From the NCBI GenBank assembly GCA_902399975.1, contig CABOHA010000001.1:1164893-1228892 (forward strand): a stretch of 64,000 nucleotides of DNA, in the 5' to 3' direction. This document shows positions 1 through 8,836 of this stretch, piece after piece. The translations under genes and the position numbers were made by a program. Position 1 is the first letter of the stretch. Every line of letters begins with the position of its first letter. A model generated the notes under the pieces. That model saw only the letters and a program-made list of their open reading frames with translations. It was not told the DNA's origin and made no database searches. Origin of the DNA: Coriobacteriaceae bacterium (GTDB taxonomy: Bacteria > Actinomycetota > Coriobacteriia > Coriobacteriales > Coriobacteriaceae).

Positions 1-590
1 TGCTCATCCCGCAACGCGACAGACGACGCCTCTACCATTTGAGCGCTATCAAGCCAACGCGCGCCGCCCTTGGCATCACCCGAGGCTGATGCAATCACCA
101 CATAGCGGTCCCCATCCGCACCACGCGCATCAAAGCCATAGGTATACCCGCCGGCATCAAACGTTGTTTCCGCCGTGACATACCAAGGAAGATCCACGTC
201 CCCTAGCTGCGCACCTCCCATGCAGTTTGCGCTGTCGAGCTCACAGACAAGGGCCTTGAGACCCGATACGCACTCGTTGTCCTGCGGATCCAATCCATAC
301 TTCTCGACTGCCTTGGGCGATATCCACACCACAACGCGATCGGCAGCGGGCGCCACCACAAGGTCCACGTCCTCGTCAACGGGAAACCGGTAGCCCTCAG
401 GCTGGCCCTCCATGGCACGAGCGGTCCCCTTGGCCAACCGCTCAAAACCCTCGATCCCATAGGAAAGCCCATGAGCGGTCGCAGCAACCTGGGCCCCGTC
501 CTCAGCGTCCCCAGCAACCGCAAATCCCGGCACCCAGCAAAGCGCGAGGGTCAAAGCACAGGCGACAAGCATGCGGAATCTTTTAAGCAC
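1..590 (-). CDS. Secreted protein of unknown function, C-terminus cut by window edge
   Basis: The frame is open from position 590 to the left edge, so the C-terminus is missing. I chose a GTG start at 590 because GGAG lies 6 bases upstream and because translation then gives a classical signal peptide: a basic K-R-F-R stretch, a hydrophobic core and an AVA-type cleavage site before GDAEDG. The visible mature part (about 170 residues) is acidic and rich in Val, Ala and Gly, with no motif I recognise. It lies 68 bases downstream of modA on the same strand, where modB would be expected, but it has no membrane segments and is not a permease. Function unknown. Confidence 0.6.
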   Translation of the reverse strand, partial: MLKRFRMLVACALTLALCWVPGFAVAGDAEDGAQVAATAHGLSYGIEGFERLAKGTARAMEGQPEGYRFPVDEDVDLVVAPAADRVVVWISPKAVEKYGLDPQDNECVSGLKALVCELDSANCMGGAQLGDVDLPWYVTAETTFDAGGYTYGFDARGADGDRYVVIASASGDAKGGARWLDSAQMVEASSVALRDE

Positions 591-658
591 GAAAAGCTCC
601 AAGCGAATACAAGGACGGAGTGAAACACAAAACGATGGAATTATCGCGCCAAGCCGCA

Positions 659-1531
659 CTACTCGGAAAGCTCAAAGCCGTACTTAGCCCAAATCTTCTG
701 CGCCTTCTTGTTGGTCAGACAGAAGTCGATGAACGCCTTGGCCTCGTCGGCGTGCTCGGAGCTCTCGGCAACGGCACCCGGGTACACGATGGGCTTGTGC
801 GAATCCTCGGGGCACACGAAGGCCTCCTCGATGCCGTCGTAGCGGAAGATGTCAGAGCTGTAGACAAAACCGGCCACGCAGTCGCCTGTGGACACATAGG
901 CGGCGGCGGTACCAACTTTGTCTGCCAGTGCGACCTTGCCGGCGATCTCGGGTGCGTACTCGCCATCATCACCCTCGGTACCGGTGTAGAGGCCCACGGA
1001 AGCCAGCGCTTGGTTAGCATACTTGCCGGCGGGAACGGTCTTGGCGTCGCCGATGGCGATCTTGCCGTCCAGGTTCGCAACGTCGGCGATGGCCTCGACC
1101 TTGGTATCGGAGCCCTCGGCGCGAATGATCACAAGGTCGTTGACGAACATATCCTCACGGGTGTCGGTGTCGACGAGCTCGGCGGCTTCGGCGTCATCCA
1201 TGGTGCCCTTGGAAGCGGTGATGAGCACATCGGCCGTGGCGCCGGCACGCATCTGCTCGACGAGGTCGCCGGAGGCCTTAAACTGCGTGTCGGCAAAGGT
1301 GGTGCCGGTCTGCTCGGTGTAAAGCTCCTGAACCTCGGGCAGAGCCTTCTCGAGCGAGTTGGCGGCAAAGACCTGCAGCTCGACAGCTTTCTTGGAAGAT
1401 GCCTTAGCAGAACCGGCATCTGATCCGGCCGGCTCGGACGTCTTGCTGCCCGAACAGCCGGCAAGACCAAGGCCGGCAGCGGCGACAGCAGAGAGCGAGA
1501 CGAATCCGCGGCGAGAAACCATATCGAACAT
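659..1531 (-). CDS. modA: Molybdate ABC transporter substrate-binding lipoprotein ModA
   Basis: This 290-residue protein should bind molybdate (or tungstate) outside the membrane and hand it to a ModBC permease. The N-terminus has a twin-arginine-like SRRGF motif at residues 6-10 and a lipobox L-A-G-C with the lipidated Cys at 26, followed by a Ser/Lys-rich linker. The mature part has ModA landmarks: FAANSLEKAL near the ligand loop, the KASGDLVEQ segment, and VPAGKYANQAL. The ATG at 1531 has AAAGGG 6 bases upstream and is preferred to an upstream in-frame codon at 1555. No modB or modC follows. It lies downstream of moeA and mog but has its own promoter-like region. Confidence 0.92.
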   Translation of the reverse strand: MFDMVSRRGFVSLSAVAAAGLGLAGCSGSKTSEPAGSDAGSAKASSKKAVELQVFAANSLEKALPEVQELYTEQTGTTFADTQFKASGDLVEQMRAGATADVLITASKGTMDDAEAAELVDTDTREDMFVNDLVIIRAEGSDTKVEAIADVANLDGKIAIGDAKTVPAGKYANQALASVGLYTGTEGDDGEYAPEIAGKVALADKVGTAAAYVSTGDCVAGFVYSSDIFRYDGIEEAFVCPEDSHKPIVYPGAVAESSEHADEAKAFIDFCLTNKKAQKIWAKYGFELSE

Positions 1532-1591
1532 GTTCAACCCTTTCGAACGATACACCCGGGCACCTCGCCGCAGGCTTTATTCTGTAATTAG

Positions 1592-1642
1592 ATTATACTT
1601 CGGTGCGAATAATGATTCTGAGAAATTATTCTTGTCTGAGAA
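1592..1642 (-). promoter_or_regulatory. Probable modA promoter with overlapping dyad
   Basis: On the minus strand a TATAAT box lies at 1597-1592. Just upstream is a 25-bp dyad at 1607-1631 with perfect 7-bp arms (GAATAAT and ATTATTC), covering the -35 position. The octamer TCTGAGAA is repeated directly at 1617-1624 and 1635-1642. A repressor site controlling modA by metal or molybdate is inferred; the cognate regulator is not in the window. Confidence 0.5.
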
Positions 1643-1735
1643 TATAGTTTCAGGCACGCCTACAGAATGCCGTCCCCTTGGGCGCAAATAATAGGCGGAG
1701 CAGCCGTTCAGGTCGCCCCGCCGCAGGTAAACCGC

Positions 1736-2215
1736 TTAGTTGGTATGTCCGCCGCCCGCTGTCATTTGGGCTGCATGCTCCAGCTGGTCCGCTATGGCCT
1801 CCCAGCTTTCGCGGGCGGCCTTCGTAGAACCGGGAAAGTTTACGACAAGTGTATGACCTCGTTGCATGCAAATAGCGCGCGAGAGCATAGCGCGGTGCGT
1901 CTTGGTCATGGAGTAGGCACGGATCGCCTCTGCAATACCCGGCACATCGCGCTCGCAAACGGCACGCGTCGCCTCGGGCGTCACATCGCGCATCGAAAGC
2001 CCCGTGCCGCCGCAGGTGAGCACGACATTGGCGTGGCACTCATCGGCGGCTTCCACAATGGCATCACCGATCTCGCTGACGTCGTCGCGCACAACCACAT
2101 GTGAGGCGACCGTCCAGCCCTGCGCCTCGATAAGTTCCTCGAGTGCGGCTCCGGCCTCATCCTGGGCAAGATCGCGCGTGTCCGAACACGTCACGATCGA
2201 TATCTTCAGCTCCAT
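1736..2215 (-). CDS. mog: Molybdopterin adenylyltransferase, MogA/MoaB family
   Basis: This 159-residue cytosolic enzyme belongs to the MoCF-binding fold family that adenylylates molybdopterin before metal insertion. It starts with the family pattern KISIVTCSDTR and has the nucleotide/pterin loop TCGGTGLSMRDVTPEA at about residues 67-82. VVNFPGSTKAARE near the C-terminus matches the conserved PGS segment. The ATG at 2215 is fixed by GGAGGA 5 bases upstream; longer readings run into moeA. It starts 10 bases after the moeA stop, so the two are surely one transcript, and moeA would perform the next step. MogA and MoaB cannot be separated safely from sequence alone. Confidence 0.9.
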   Translation of the reverse strand: MELKISIVTCSDTRDLAQDEAGAALEELIEAQGWTVASHVVVRDDVSEIGDAIVEAADECHANVVLTCGGTGLSMRDVTPEATRAVCERDVPGIAEAIRAYSMTKTHRAMLSRAICMQRGHTLVVNFPGSTKAARESWEAIADQLEHAAQMTAGGGHTN

Positions 2216-2225
2216 AGTATTCCTC

Positions 2226-3488
2226 CTACAACACGGCGCCCTCAGGCAGGTCGACGCGAACAATGTCCACGACATCGCCCACCTTGAGGTCGCACGGTCC
2301 TTCGTCAACACGCAACAGGCAGTTAGCCCGCTGCATCGTGCCGAGCAGCGCCGAATTCTGCGTCTTGGCCTCGGTCACCAACAGCTCACCGGTCTCGGGG
2401 TCACGCAAAACCGTGGCGCGATCGAAGAAGCGTCGGTCCTGGCGCTTCTTTACGCCGTGCGTCAATATCGCCTGCTGCACGGGACGCGTACCCTCGGCAA
2501 AGCCGCGCATCTTGCGGATCGCGGGGCGGGCGAGCATCTCAAAGCCCACATACGCCGCCGCGGGATTGCCCGAAAGCCCCAAATACGGCTTGCCCCCAAG
2601 CAGGCCAAACGTGATGGCTTTGCCGGGACGCATCGAGATGCGGTCGAAGAGCACCTCGCCCTCGCGCCGGACGAGCGCCGTCACATAGTCGTAATCGCCC
2701 GCCGAGGCACCGCCGCTCGTAATGACAAAATCGCACTCCTGCACGGCGCGATGCACGAGCTCGGCGATTGCCTGCTCATCATCGGGAGCGATGCCAAAGA
2801 ACACCGGCTCGGCGCCGGCATCGAGTGCCTCGGCCATCAACGCCGACGAGTTGGAGTCGCGAATCTGCCCGCGCGCCGGCAGCTCACCCGGCGCGACCAG
2901 CTCCGTGCCCAGCGAGATAATGCCCACACGCGGCGCGGCATGCACCTTCACGCTCGCATACCCGGCGCTCGCCAGCAGGCCAGCGCCGGCCGGGGCCACA
3001 ACCTCGCCGGCGTGCATCACAACATCGCCGACATGGGCCTCCTCGGCGGCAGAGCGAACGTTCTCCCCTACCTTGGCAGGCGCCGAGAAGCTCACGTGCG
3101 AGCCCTCGTTGCCGTCGCCGTCAAGCACCTCGACGATCTCGTATTTCACCACGGCATCGGCACCTTCGGGTACCGGCGCGCCCGTCATGATGCGGACCGT
3201 CTCGCCCACGCCGACCACGCCCTCAAAGACATGGCCCGCGGCCTCGTGTCCGACAACGTCGAGCGTCACCGGCGCCTCGCCAGATGCCTGCGCCAAGTCC
3301 GCCGAGCGCACGGCATATCCGTCCATAGCGCTGTTGGCAAACGGCGAAATGTCGATATCGGCCACCGCGTCCTCTGCCAAGGGAAGACCGGCGGCCTGCC
3401 ACACGGGAATCTCGACAACTTCGGTGCGATTCACGTGCGACAAGACGATCGCCTGCGCGTCCTCCAACGGAATGAGTTTCTCAACCAT
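2226..3488 (-). CDS. moeA: Molybdopterin molybdenumtransferase MoeA
   Basis: A 420-residue enzyme that inserts molybdate into adenylylated molybdopterin. Visible landmarks are SAMDGYAV (residues 53-60), MTGAPVPEGADAVV (about 101-114), the central MoCF motif SGGASAGDYD (258-267) and GLSGNPAAA further on. Length is normal for MoeA. The ATG at 3488 is chosen because AGAGG lies 5 bases upstream; another in-frame ATG-like start at 3503 lacks this. It is the first gene of the moeA-mog unit. It suggests that the cell makes at least one molybdo- or tungsto-enzyme, although none is encoded in the window. Confidence 0.93.
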   Translation of the reverse strand: MVEKLIPLEDAQAIVLSHVNRTEVVEIPVWQAAGLPLAEDAVADIDISPFANSAMDGYAVRSADLAQASGEAPVTLDVVGHEAAGHVFEGVVGVGETVRIMTGAPVPEGADAVVKYEIVEVLDGDGNEGSHVSFSAPAKVGENVRSAAEEAHVGDVVMHAGEVVAPAGAGLLASAGYASVKVHAAPRVGIISLGTELVAPGELPARGQIRDSNSSALMAEALDAGAEPVFFGIAPDDEQAIAELVHRAVQECDFVITSGGASAGDYDYVTALVRREGEVLFDRISMRPGKAITFGLLGGKPYLGLSGNPAAAYVGFEMLARPAIRKMRGFAEGTRPVQQAILTHGVKKRQDRRFFDRATVLRDPETGELLVTEAKTQNSALLGTMQRANCLLRVDEGPCDLKVGDVVDIVRVDLPEGAVL

Positions 3489-3664
3489 ATACACCTCTAG
3501 CATGCTGCGGCGCGCAACAAAAGCGCCGATTCTTTATGTTTCTCTCAGTATAATCCCTCGACGCGCGACCGCGACTTGGCCTGTACCCGCAAATACATCT
3601 GTCGGCCGCAAGCCGCGAAACAAAACCAAAACCAACCCACCGGCTCGTCGCGTTTACCGCGTTT

Positions 3665-3670
3665 TATAAT
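3665..3670 (+). promoter_or_regulatory. -10 element of the CLC gene
   Basis: A perfect TATAAT lies 30 bases before the ATG at 3700. No good -35 box is visible 17 bases upstream. No fluoride riboswitch is recognisable between here and the start codon. Confidence 0.5.
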
Positions 3671-3699
3671 GCTCGTGTTGCAACCCAAAAGAGGAACGT

Positions 3700-5121
3700 A
3701 TGACTTTTACCGACAAACCCGAAAGCGCAAACGAGGCGCAGGATCATTCCCAGCCGCTCGACGACGGCGGCCTTTTCTCCCTTAACGACGTCATCATGGC
3801 AGGCAGGCAACAGCTCACCCGCTCCGAGCATCTCTTGGCTGCCGACACGCGCCGCAACGCCCGCAACCTACTCGCGAGCGCCAAGCTGCTCGTGCTCGTA
3901 GTTATCGTCTCGCTCGCCATGGGCGTTGCCGCTTGGGCGTTTTTGGCCTCGCTGAATATCGCGACCGACTATCGCGAGAGCCATGCGTGGATCTACGCCC
4001 TGCTCCCCGTCGTGGGCGTGGCCACCGCGTGGGTCTACAAGAACCACGGTCTCGCCGCCAAGCGCGGCAACAATTTGGTCATCGACTCCGCCCTGGGCAC
4101 ACGACTCATCCATGCGCGCATGGCCGTTCTCACCTTCGTCTGCTCCACGCTCACGCACCTAACGGGCGGGTCGGCCGGTCGCGAGGGAGCTGCGGTGCAG
4201 ATTGGCGGCACCATCGCCAGCAACATCTCGAGCCTCGCCCACCTCAAAAAGCATGACCACCACGACCTCATGCTCGCCGGCATCTCGTCGGCCTTTGGCG
4301 CCGTATTCGGTTCGCCCCTTGCTGGAGCTTTCTTTGGCATGGAGATGTGCTTTATCGGCAAGATCGACTACACCGCGGGCATCTACTGCCTGGTCGCCTC
4401 GTTTACCGGCTACTTTACGTCGCTTGCCTTGGGAACCGAGTACGAGGCGAATGTCATCGCCAGCGTTCCCAACATGACACCACGGACGGTTGTCATCGTT
4501 GTTATCAGCGCCATTATCTTCGGCCTGACGGCACGCCTCTTTGCCTGGTCGGTTCGAACCGTCAAAAGCCTGTACGGTCGCTTTATCGCCAATTACCTCG
4601 TCCGCGCACTCATAGGCGCACTCGTGGTTTTGGCCGCCTATGCCCTCCTTGACGCCTGGAACTACGCCGGCCTTTCCACGTGGCTTTCCGGCGCCGGATT
4701 TGCAGGCAACACCACCCTGGCGGACGCAGCCATCAAGTTGGTCGTCACAGCGCTTACCCTGGGCGCGGGCTTCCAAGGCGGCGAGGTCACGCCCCTGTTT
4801 GGCATCGGTGCGGCACTCGGTGGCTGGATCGGTTGCCTTACCGGGCTTGACCCCAGTTTTCTGGCGGCTCTCGGCATGCTCGGCGTGTTCTGCTCCGGCC
4901 TCAACGTGCCCATCACCACCTGCATGATGGCTATCGACTTGTTCCATGGAACAGCCGCGGGCTTCTTTGTCATCGTCTCGTTTATTAGCTATCTCGTCGG
5001 CGGCCACCGTGGCGTGTACCCCGCCCAGCGCATCATCTCACCCAAGCGCCGTTCGCTTATTGTGGATGAGGGCGGTACGGTAGCGGATGCTATCGAGCGC
5101 CACAACGACCTGATAGAGTAG
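3700..5121 (+). CDS. CLC family anion/proton antiporter, close to the fluoride clade
   Basis: A 473-residue polytopic membrane protein with about 60 soluble N-terminal residues and then CLC helices. It contains LTHLTGGSAGREGAAVQIGG (residues 151-170) with the gating glutamate in GREG, AFGAVFGSPLAGAFFGMEM, and GAGFQGGEVTPLFGIGAALGG. The GGSAGREG form, rather than GSGIP plus GREGP, resembles the fluoride-exporting CLC-F group. I infer fluoride or chloride export coupled to protons; chloride specificity is not excluded. AGAGGAACGT precedes the ATG. The lipid kinase follows 86 bases later on the same strand. Confidence 0.88.
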   Translation: MTFTDKPESANEAQDHSQPLDDGGLFSLNDVIMAGRQQLTRSEHLLAADTRRNARNLLASAKLLVLVVIVSLAMGVAAWAFLASLNIATDYRESHAWIYALLPVVGVATAWVYKNHGLAAKRGNNLVIDSALGTRLIHARMAVLTFVCSTLTHLTGGSAGREGAAVQIGGTIASNISSLAHLKKHDHHDLMLAGISSAFGAVFGSPLAGAFFGMEMCFIGKIDYTAGIYCLVASFTGYFTSLALGTEYEANVIASVPNMTPRTVVIVVISAIIFGLTARLFAWSVRTVKSLYGRFIANYLVRALIGALVVLAAYALLDAWNYAGLSTWLSGAGFAGNTTLADAAIKLVVTALTLGAGFQGGEVTPLFGIGAALGGWIGCLTGLDPSFLAALGMLGVFCSGLNVPITTCMMAIDLFHGTAAGFFVIVSFISYLVGGHRGVYPAQRIISPKRRSLIVDEGGTVADAIERHNDLIE

Positions 5122-5207
5122 ATGTAATAATCGCCGTGCAGCCACAATCGGGGGCAATTCGACCTGAGCGCGACCGCACTGTCATGCCACACGCCGGGAG
5201 TCGCCCC

Positions 5208-6170
5208 ATGCACGCAACTGATTTTGGTCGCACGCTCATCATCGCCAACCCAGCCGCCCAGTCGGGTGCGGCGCGCGAGGTCGCTGAGCGCCTGCAGCGC
5301 TTTTTAGACATGACCGCGCGCTCATCCCAGTTTGACTTGGTACTGACCGAGCGCATGGGGCATGCCAAGGAACTTGCCGCACAGGCCCAGGGCTACCGCA
5401 CCGTTATCGCTCTTGGCGGCGACGGCGTGATCCACGAGGTCGTCAATGGGCTTATGAAGCAAAAGCAGGACGCCCGCCCCGCCCTTGCCGTCCTGCCCGT
5501 GGGCTCCGGCAACGATTTTGCCCAAACGCTCGGTATCGACGATTTCTCCGGCAAGGATTTTGGCGCGCTGCTCACCTGCGAGCTGCAACGTCAGGACATC
5601 GGGCGCATTCGCTCATGGAGCCCTGCAAGCGGTAGCGGCGAGGCGACGGTCGAGTATTATGACCAGACGCTTTCGGTCGGTATCGACGCCGCCATCGGCC
5701 TGGGAACCACCGAGCTGCGCAAACAGACTGGCTTGACGGGCGCTCCGCTCTACACCCTCTCGGGCCTTGAGCAGTTTGGCCTACGCTATCGCAACTACCC
5801 CATGAAAGTCAGCTTTGACGGCGCGCCCGCCGAGCGCGTGCGGGCGATTATCATGGCGATTCAGCTGGGCCCCACCTATGGCTCGGGCTATCGCATCTGC
5901 CCCGATGCCGACCCCTGCGACGGCATACTCGATGTCTGCTACGCCTGCGGCCCCGTCCCCCGCGCCGTTGCCCTGCCTATGTTTCTTTCGGCCAAGGACG
6001 GCCACCACACCAAGTTGCCGCCGGTTCGTATGCGCCGCTGCCGCCATGCCGAGCTCACCTTCGAGCAGCCCGATTTCCCCATCCAGGCCGACGGCGAGCC
6101 CATTGTCGCCTCGCGCATCGAGGTTGACGTCCTCGGCAGCGCCCTCCAAGTTTGGCACCCCGCCCGCTAG
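5208..6170 (+). CDS. Diacylglycerol/lipid kinase family protein
   Basis: A 320-residue protein of the DagK/YegS/BmrU superfamily, which phosphorylates diacylglycerol or related lipids at the membrane surface with ATP. Landmarks are LIIANPAAQSG (10-20), the nucleotide loop GGDGVIHEVVNGL (70-82), and LPVGSGNDFA (96-105). The C-terminal half has the expected beta-sandwich pattern, ending PIQADGEPI. The ATG at 5208 is preferred over 5136 and 5184 because GGGAG stands 7 bases upstream. Its physiological substrate (DAG recycling or other lipid) cannot be told from sequence. Confidence 0.9.
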   Translation: MHATDFGRTLIIANPAAQSGAAREVAERLQRFLDMTARSSQFDLVLTERMGHAKELAAQAQGYRTVIALGGDGVIHEVVNGLMKQKQDARPALAVLPVGSGNDFAQTLGIDDFSGKDFGALLTCELQRQDIGRIRSWSPASGSGEATVEYYDQTLSVGIDAAIGLGTTELRKQTGLTGAPLYTLSGLEQFGLRYRNYPMKVSFDGAPAERVRAIIMAIQLGPTYGSGYRICPDADPCDGILDVCYACGPVPRAVALPMFLSAKDGHHTKLPPVRMRRCRHAELTFEQPDFPIQADGEPIVASRIEVDVLGSALQVWHPAR

Positions 6171-6191
6171 CAAGGCCAGCGGGACAAACGG

Positions 6192-6572
6192 CTACTCGTC
6201 GCTGCCCGGCTTGCGACGGTTGGCCTTTTTAATGGCTTTGAAGTGCTTGTCATTAAGCCTGCGTTGGCGAGAGCGCTGGGGTACCTTGGTCTTTACGCGT
6301 CGGCGCGGTGGACGCCCGCGACGCTCAAGCTCAGCGCGCAGCTTACGCAGGCAGCTCGCGCGATTTTGGAACTGGCTGCGGCTCTCGCGCGCCGTCACGG
6401 TAATCCCTGTGGGCACGTGCTTCATGCGCACCGCCGAGTCCGTCGTGTTCACGCCTTGTCCGCCCGGACCCGTCGCGCGAAACACCTGAACCTCGCAATC
6501 GCGCGCCAACTCTTCGGCCGCCATCGCGGCATAGCGCGCATACTCACGCCATCCCATCTTGTTCTCATCCAT
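6192..6572 (-). CDS. Small class I release-factor-like protein with GGQ motif
   Basis: A 126-residue protein with only the peptidyl-tRNA hydrolysis domain of class I release factors: [16 protein letters not shown] at residues 35-50 with the catalytic GGQ at 37-39. It lacks the codon-recognition domain. The C-terminal third is very basic ([21 protein letters not shown]), as in ribosome-rescue factors such as ArfB that put a basic tail into the mRNA channel. The motif surroundings look more like RF1/RF2 or PrfH than ArfB, so a rescue role is inferred. GGGGAGGTG 5 bases upstream fixes the ATG at 6572. It lies downstream of the xpt terminator. Confidence 0.85.
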   Translation of the reverse strand: MDENKMGWREYARYAAMAAEELARDCEVQVFRATGPGGQGVNTTDSAVRMKHVPTGITVTARESRSQFQNRASCLRKLRAELERRGRPPRRRVKTKVPQRSRQRRLNDKHFKAIKKANRRKPGSDE

Positions 6573-6590
6573 ATCAACACCTCCCCTCAT

Positions 6591-6626
6591 AAAAAATGTG
6601 ACAAAGGGAAAGTCCCTTTGTCACAT
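6591..6626 (-). terminator. Rho-independent terminator after xpt
   Basis: A perfect 14-bp inverted repeat (6596-6609 with 6613-6626, loop AAG) is followed on the minus strand by six T. It ends transcription of xpt and separates it from the release-factor-like gene. Confidence 0.9.
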
Positions 6627-6653
6627 CGCATACCAATCGCTTGTGTTGCGCGC

Positions 6654-7232
6654 TTAGGCGAAGGTGATCTCGCCGGTATCGCAGTCCATATCGGCGATAC
6701 GGGCTAGGCTTTCAACGCGGAAGCCGCGCTCGCGGAGCTTATCGCCACCGCCCTGGAAGCCCTTCTCCACCGCAATGCCAATACCGGACACCTCGGCACC
6801 CGCAGCCTCGCAGATCTTGATAAGACCCTCGAGCGCGCAGCCGTTGGCCAAGAAGTCGTCGATGATCAGGACCTTGTCGCCCTCGGACAAGAAACGCTTG
6901 CCAACGATGACCGGGTACTCCTTCTGCTTGGTAAAGGAGTAGATGGTCGTGGCATACTGCTCGCCGTCGAGGTTAATGGACTGGGCCTTCTTGGCAAAGA
7001 CCACCGGCACGCCGCCAAAGTGCTGGGCTGCAATGCAAGCCATACCAATGCCCGAAGCCTCAATCGTCAGGATCTTGTTGATCTCAACATTCTTGAACAG
7101 ACGGGCCCACTCGGCGCCCATGTGGTCGAACAGCTCAACGTCGCACTGGTGGTTGAGGAAGGCATCAACCTTAAGGACGTTACCGGCCTTTACGATGCCG
7201 TCATGGCGAATACGATCCTCAAGCTCCTGCAT
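6654..7232 (-). CDS. xpt: Xanthine phosphoribosyltransferase
   Basis: A 192-residue type I phosphoribosyltransferase that converts xanthine plus PRPP to XMP in purine salvage. The PRPP-binding signature [12 protein letters not shown] lies at about residues 119-130, and N-terminal [13 protein letters not shown] and IEASGIGMA match the Xpt family rather than hypoxanthine or adenine enzymes. The length is the family norm. AAGGGG stands upstream of the ATG. No purine riboswitch is recognisable in the 158 bases upstream, unlike many Gram-positive xpt genes. It has its own terminator immediately downstream. Confidence 0.95.
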   Translation of the reverse strand: MQELEDRIRHDGIVKAGNVLKVDAFLNHQCDVELFDHMGAEWARLFKNVEINKILTIEASGIGMACIAAQHFGGVPVVFAKKAQSINLDGEQYATTIYSFTKQKEYPVIVGKRFLSEGDKVLIIDDFLANGCALEGLIKICEAAGAEVSGIGIAVEKGFQGGGDKLRERGFRVESLARIADMDCDTGEITFA

Positions 7233-7390
7233 GGCGCAACCCCTTCTCGCGGCAACGATACCGCGCGATTAATAAACGTTGTTCGATAGTCTACCACGGA
7301 CCGACCCCCGCCTGTCCCACAAGCCGCATCGCACCACAAACCAGTCTTTTTGGGACGGCGCGAATACGTGGCAGGCAGCCTCCCAACACG

Positions 7391-8695
7391 CTAATGGCGG
7401 GCGCGCATCCTCACCAAACGCACCATGGCGAGCGCAAAACCCACAGCGGCCACAGCCATAAGCACGTAGAACACCGAGCGAAAACCGAATAGGAATACAT
7501 CCGGACGGCCTGCAACGAAACTGGTTACGGCCTCGCCCATCGCCACGCTCATCTGCCCATACAGGATATGCGACGCCACCGTAATGCCGAATGCCATGCC
7601 AGCGTAGCGCGCCAAACTGCCCAAGCTGCCCGCAAAACCGAGCGCCTCGCGCGGGGCCGAACCCATATACAGGGAGTTGTTAGGGCTTTGGAAAATCGAC
7701 GTACCGAGCGACATAAATGCGACGCAGCACACGATCACAAGGATGGAGGAATGCTCGTTGAGCGTGCTCACCGCAAAGAGACCGCACACGTACACACCCA
7801 GGCCGACCGCCGTGGGGCCCTCGCAGCCAACACGGTCCGAAACCGTACCCGAAAGCGGGCCGATAAAGGCATTCACCATCGGCAACGCCAAAAAGAGTAG
7901 TCCAGAGATGTCGGAACCAAAGCCGTGGGCGTCCTGAAAATAGAACGGCAGGATAAACTCGGATGCGCCAATACCAACGAACACGATGAGCATGCAGGCG
8001 AGGTTGATGGTGAAGGCCGAATTTGCAAAGCAGCGACGAGCAGCCTCGATCAGGGACATGGGGCGCTCGCCAGCCTCCGGCTTAACATGCGGCAGCGTAT
8101 AGAGCCCCACGATAAACGAGATGACGCCAATGGGCAGGTTGATGAGGAAGATGCTCTCCCTGGGAAAGCTTGCCACCAGCATGCCGCCCAGCACGGGGCC
8201 ACACATCATGCCGAGGGCCACGAAGGTCGCGAGAATACCCATGGCACGACCGCGCTCGCGCGCCGGAAACGACTCGGTGATGATACCCATGTTGTTAGCC
8301 ATGGCCGCCGCGCAGCCGACGCCCTGCACAATGCGTGCCAGAATAAGAACTTCGAGCGAACTCGAAAGGCCGCAAAGCAGCGAGCCGGCCGTAAAAACGA
8401 TTACGCCCAGCTGGAATACGCCCACCTTGCCGCGCACGTCGCCCAAGCGGCCAAACGGCAGCATAGCCACGCATGTCGCAAGCAGATACACCGAGCTTAC
8501 CAGCTGAATGCGATCGAGGCCCACACCCAGCTCCTTTTGTATCACGGGCAGCGCCACGGTCACGACGGTCGAATCCAGACACACCATAAACGTCATGATG
8601 AGCACGGTAAACAGAATCGCCCACTTGTTCTTGCCATGGGTGTCGCCCTCAAGGGCAATGTGCTCGCGGCGCAGCTGCTCTGCAGTTTTCTCCAT
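7391..8695 (-). CDS. MFS drug-efflux-type transporter (DHA2-like)
   Basis: A 434-residue polytopic membrane protein of the major facilitator superfamily. The first membrane segment ends in the motif LDSTVVTVALPVIQKEL (motif D1 of the EmrB/QacA-type families), followed by LPFGRLGDVRGKV (motif A) and RIVQGVGCAAAMANN (motif B). Proton-driven export of a toxic compound is inferred; the substrate is unknown. The ATG at 8695 has AAAGGA 5 bases upstream. The gene follows metY after a terminator, so it probably has its own promoter. Confidence 0.88.
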   Translation of the reverse strand: MEKTAEQLRREHIALEGDTHGKNKWAILFTVLIMTFMVCLDSTVVTVALPVIQKELGVGLDRIQLVSSVYLLATCVAMLPFGRLGDVRGKVGVFQLGVIVFTAGSLLCGLSSSLEVLILARIVQGVGCAAAMANNMGIITESFPARERGRAMGILATFVALGMMCGPVLGGMLVASFPRESIFLINLPIGVISFIVGLYTLPHVKPEAGERPMSLIEAARRCFANSAFTINLACMLIVFVGIGASEFILPFYFQDAHGFGSDISGLLFLALPMVNAFIGPLSGTVSDRVGCEGPTAVGLGVYVCGLFAVSTLNEHSSILVIVCCVAFMSLGTSIFQSPNNSLYMGSAPREALGFAGSLGSLARYAGMAFGITVASHILYGQMSVAMGEAVTSFVAGRPDVFLFGFRSVFYVLMAVAAVGFALAMVRLVRMRARH

Positions 8696-8721
8696 ATCCA
8701 TCCTTTCGAGTGGTGCAACGC

Positions 8722-8766
8722 AAAAACGGGGCCCCAATCGCCTGCGAACAGTCGCGATTGGGGTCC
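8722..8766 (-). terminator. Rho-independent terminator after metY
   Basis: Inverted repeat 8728-8741 with 8753-8766 (core CCCCAATCGC/GCGATTGGGG), then five T on the minus strand. It lies between the metY stop at 8837 and the MFS start at 8695. Confidence 0.85.
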
Positions 8767-8836
8767 CGCCTACGGAATCGGAACTAAAGGTCGCCGAAGC
8801 TTTCTGCCAGCATCGGCGACTTGTGCGAACGCTAGC

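Noticed and set aside
620..1423. Long plus-strand open frame (267 codons) opposite modA
   Set aside because: It is the antisense shadow of modA; the minus-strand protein has lipobox and ModA motifs and a good ribosome site.
2004..3500. 498-codon plus-strand frame opposite mog and moeA
   Set aside because: His/Arg/Ala-rich shadow of moeA with no ribosome site or family motif.
6572..7390. Purine riboswitch upstream of xpt
   Set aside because: Looked for the conserved loop motifs and three-way-junction core in the 158 bases before xpt and did not find them.
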